Assembly (NCBI GenBank): GCA_003454135.1
Contig: DMKW01000100.1
Span: 212-15,531 of the forward strand
Direction of reading: 5' to 3'
From: Microbacteriaceae bacterium
Lineage (GTDB): Bacteria; Actinomycetota; Actinomycetes; Actinomycetales; Microbacteriaceae
Length of the DNA: 15,320 bases
Shown here: positions 13,373 through 15,320 of the stretch, piece by piece
How positions within the stretch are numbered: position 1 is the first letter of the stretch
How the letters are laid out: each line of letters begins with the position of its first letter
Program-made: the position numbers and the translations under genes
The notes under the pieces: generated by a model
The model's database searches: none
Told to the model about the DNA's origin: nothing
Seen by the model: the letters and a program-made list of their open reading frames with translations, nothing else

Positions 13373-15320
13373 ATGCCTAACGATCCAGAGCCCGAGGAAG
13401 TCGGCGGCAACTCGTTCGACGAATTCCTCGCTCGTTACCTCGAGGGTGAGCGCGCGGCCCAATCCGGGCGTTCCATCGACATCAGCCGACTGCTGAGCCG
13501 TCGGTCCCGCGAGGTGCTGGCGCAGGCCGGTCGCTTTGCGATCGAACACGGCCACAGCGAGCTCGACGCCCTGCACATCCTTCGTGTGCTCGCCGAGCGC
13601 GAACCCGCTTCAGACGTCATTAGGCGTGTCGGCTCTGACCCCTCGGCGATCGCCCACGCCGCCGAGCAACGGCTGCCGGAGGCAACCTCCTCCCGCATGG
13701 TTTCGACGCCCTCGTTGACTCAGTCCGGGCAGCGCGCGCTGTTCCACGCCTATCAGGTGGCTCGCGCCTCAGGCTCGACCTACATCGACCCGGAGCACCT
13801 GTTTTTCGCTCTAGTCATCAATCAGGATTCCCCCGCCGGCCAGGTGCTGGCGGCCGCCGGCATCACGCCGGAGGCGTTGCAGTCTGGCATGCGTGAGACG
13901 GTGAGCGCGGGGGAGACCGAGCAGCCGAGCACCGAATCGGAATCGGACACCCCGATGCTCGACAAGTTCGGCATGGACCTCACGGTGATGGCTCGCGCGG
14001 GCGAACTCGACCCCGTGATCGGCCGCGCCGATGAGATCGAGCAGACCATCGAAATCCTCTCCAGGCGCACCAAGAACAACCCGGTGTTGATCGGTGAAGC
14101 CGGAGTCGGCAAGACCGCGATTGTGGCGGGACTCGCCCAGGCGATAGTCGACGGCGGCGTTCCCCAACAGCTGCGCGACAAGCGCGTGGTCACCATCGAC
14201 CTGCCGGCCATGCTCGCCGGCACGCGGTACCGCGGCGACTTCGAGGAGCGCCTCACCAAGCTGATGGATGAAATCAGCGCTCACAAGGCCGAACTCATCG
14301 TCTTCATCGACGAGCTTCACACCGTCGTCGGCGCCGGTGGCGCGGGGGACGGCGGCATGGACGCGGGCAATATCCTCAAGCCTCGGTTGGCTCGCGGCGA
14401 GCTGCACGTGATCGGCGCCACCACGCTCAGGGAGTACCGCTCGATCGAGAAGGATCCGGCGCTCGAGCGTCGCTTCCAGCCCGTGCAGGTCGGCGAGCCG
14501 AGCATCGATGACGCCGTGCTGATCCTTTCCGGACTCCGCAAGGCGTACGAGGACCACCACGGGGTGCGGTACACCGACGAGGCCATCCGTGCATCGGTCG
14601 AGCTCTCGGCCCGCTACGTGACAGACCGCTTCCTGCCAGACAAGGCCATCGACCTCATCGACCAGGCTGGCGCGCGACTGCGCCTCAAGCTCGGTTCCCA
14701 GGTGGACGTTTCCGCCCTGCTCGAAGAACTCGCCACCCTCGAGGCCTCCAAGAACTCCGCGGTCGCCGCGGAGCACTACGAAGAGGCGTCCAGACTGCGG
14801 GATGAGCTCGAAGTAGTGCACGGCAAACTCGCCGCGGCGAAGCCCGTGACCACGAGTGATGTCGCCGCTGTGGTGGACGAGACGGAGATCGCGGCGGTGA
14901 TCTCACGAGCGACGGGCATTCCGGCCAATCGTCTCACCGAGGTCGATCGCGACCGTCTGGGTCGGCTCGAAGCCGACTTGCACGAACGAGTGATCGGGCA
15001 GAACGACGCCGTCTCCGTCGTCGCGAAGGCCGTGCGGCGCAACCGCACCGGCATGGGCGACCGGAATCGACCGGTGGGCAGCTTCCTGTTCCTCGGGCCG
15101 ACCGGCGTCGGTAAGACCGAGCTGGCGAAGGCCCTGGCCGAGTCGCTCTTCGGCGACGACAAGGCGATGCTGCGTTTCGACATGAGCGAGTTCGGCGAGC
15201 GGCACACTGTGAGCCGTCTCGTCGGTGCTCCTCCCGGATATGTCGGCTACGAGGAGGCCGGACAACTCACCGAGCGTGTTCGGCGCAACCCCTACTCTGT
15301 CGTGCTGTTCGACGAGATCG
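13373..15320 (+). CDS. ClpC-like AAA+ protease ATP-binding subunit (partial, 3' end outside window)
   Basis: The first 649 residues of a Hsp100/Clp unfoldase; the frame is open to the right edge. GGGAGG 8 bases upstream supports ATG 13373. Residues 1-40 are an acidic extension, and 40-175 a divergent double Clp N-domain (SRRSREVLAQAG; DPEHLFFALV). The first AAA+ module has Walker A GEAGVGKT (241-248), pore loop AGTRYRGDFEERL (282-294), Walker B VFIDELHT (310-317) and GATTLREYR (348-356). The middle region is short, with a UVR-like EHYEEASRLRDEL (467-479), as in ClpC, and lacks the long coiled coil of ClpB. The second module has Walker A GPTGVGKT (575-582), GAPPGYVGYEEAG and the start of Walker B VVLFDEI at the edge. 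It probably feeds substrates to ClpP; the ClpP-docking loop would lie beyond the window. HspR and a SigH-type promoter point to heat or redox control. Confidence 0.93.
   Translation, partial: MPNDPEPEEVGGNSFDEFLARYLEGERAAQSGRSIDISRLLSRRSREVLAQAGRFAIEHGHSELDALHILRVLAEREPASDVIRRVGSDPSAIAHAAEQRLPEATSSRMVSTPSLTQSGQRALFHAYQVARASGSTYIDPEHLFFALVINQDSPAGQVLAAAGITPEALQSGMRETVSAGETEQPSTESESDTPMLDKFGMDLTVMARAGELDPVIGRADEIEQTIEILSRRTKNNPVLIGEAGVGKTAIVAGLAQAIVDGGVPQQLRDKRVVTIDLPAMLAGTRYRGDFEERLTKLMDEISAHKAELIVFIDELHTVVGAGGAGDGGMDAGNILKPRLARGELHVIGATTLREYRSIEKDPALERRFQPVQVGEPSIDDAVLILSGLRKAYEDHHGVRYTDEAIRASVELSARYVTDRFLPDKAIDLIDQAGARLRLKLGSQVDVSALLEELATLEASKNSAVAAEHYEEASRLRDELEVVHGKLAAAKPVTTSDVAAVVDETEIAAVISRATGIPANRLTEVDRDRLGRLEADLHERVIGQNDAVSVVAKAVRRNRTGMGDRNRPVGSFLFLGPTGVGKTELAKALAESLFGDDKAMLRFDMSEFGERHTVSRLVGAPPGYVGYEEAGQLTERVRRNPYSVVLFDEI

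Noticed and set aside
13811..14821. 336-codon minus-strand frame opposite the Clp gene
   Set aside because: It lies wholly against conserved AAA+ motifs on the plus strand and has no recognisable domain.

Overview
The window is high-GC DNA from an actinobacterium. Its gene style (ATGA stop/start overlaps, AGGAGG-type ribosome binding sites, a HspR-type HAIR operator, a Tad pilus locus with no outer-membrane secretin) fits a Gram-positive monoderm, most likely of the Microbacteriaceae type. The family assignment is inference. I see no rRNA, tRNA, CRISPR array or insertion sequence.

Left part (1-2083): a 12-helix MFS transporter on the plus strand converges on a two-gene minus-strand unit. That unit encodes a thioredoxin-fold protein with a CPNW motif and, overlapping its stop by 8 bases, a 49-residue CxxC/CxxC zinc-ribbon protein that is easy to miss. 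Next to it is a 44-codon remnant of the C-terminus of an SRPBCC/AHSA1 protein whose 5' part is missing.

Signal transduction (2084-4437): a NarL/FixJ response regulator and a multi-helix HisKA_3 histidine kinase, both on the minus strand with overlapping ends. A 198-bp gap containing a clear inverted repeat separates the kinase from the pilus operon.

Pilus locus (4438-12346): a nearly complete Tad/Flp type IVc pilus operon reads leftwards: flp, tadE, a tadG-like gene, cpaB/rcpC, tadZ/cpaE, tadA/cpaF, tadB, tadC. Most joints overlap by 4 or 13 bases, so it is probably one transcript. A large GC-rich hairpin between flp and tadE could separate high pilin expression from low machinery expression. 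The A24 prepilin peptidase is transcribed divergently. The shared intergenic region carries two 18-bp imperfect direct repeats 31 bp apart upstream of flp, which look like tandem sites for a regulator. Flp pre-pilin would be cleaved by the peptidase, placed by TadE/TadG, powered by the TadA ATPase on the TadB/TadC platform and positioned by TadZ.

Right part (12347-15320): a spermidine-synthase-like Rossmann-fold protein is followed by two hairpins. A stress-type promoter (GGAAT-N17-GTT) comes next, with a HspR HAIR operator just downstream of its -10. It drives a ClpC-like AAA+ unfoldase with an N-terminal extension and a short middle domain. That gene runs off the right edge.
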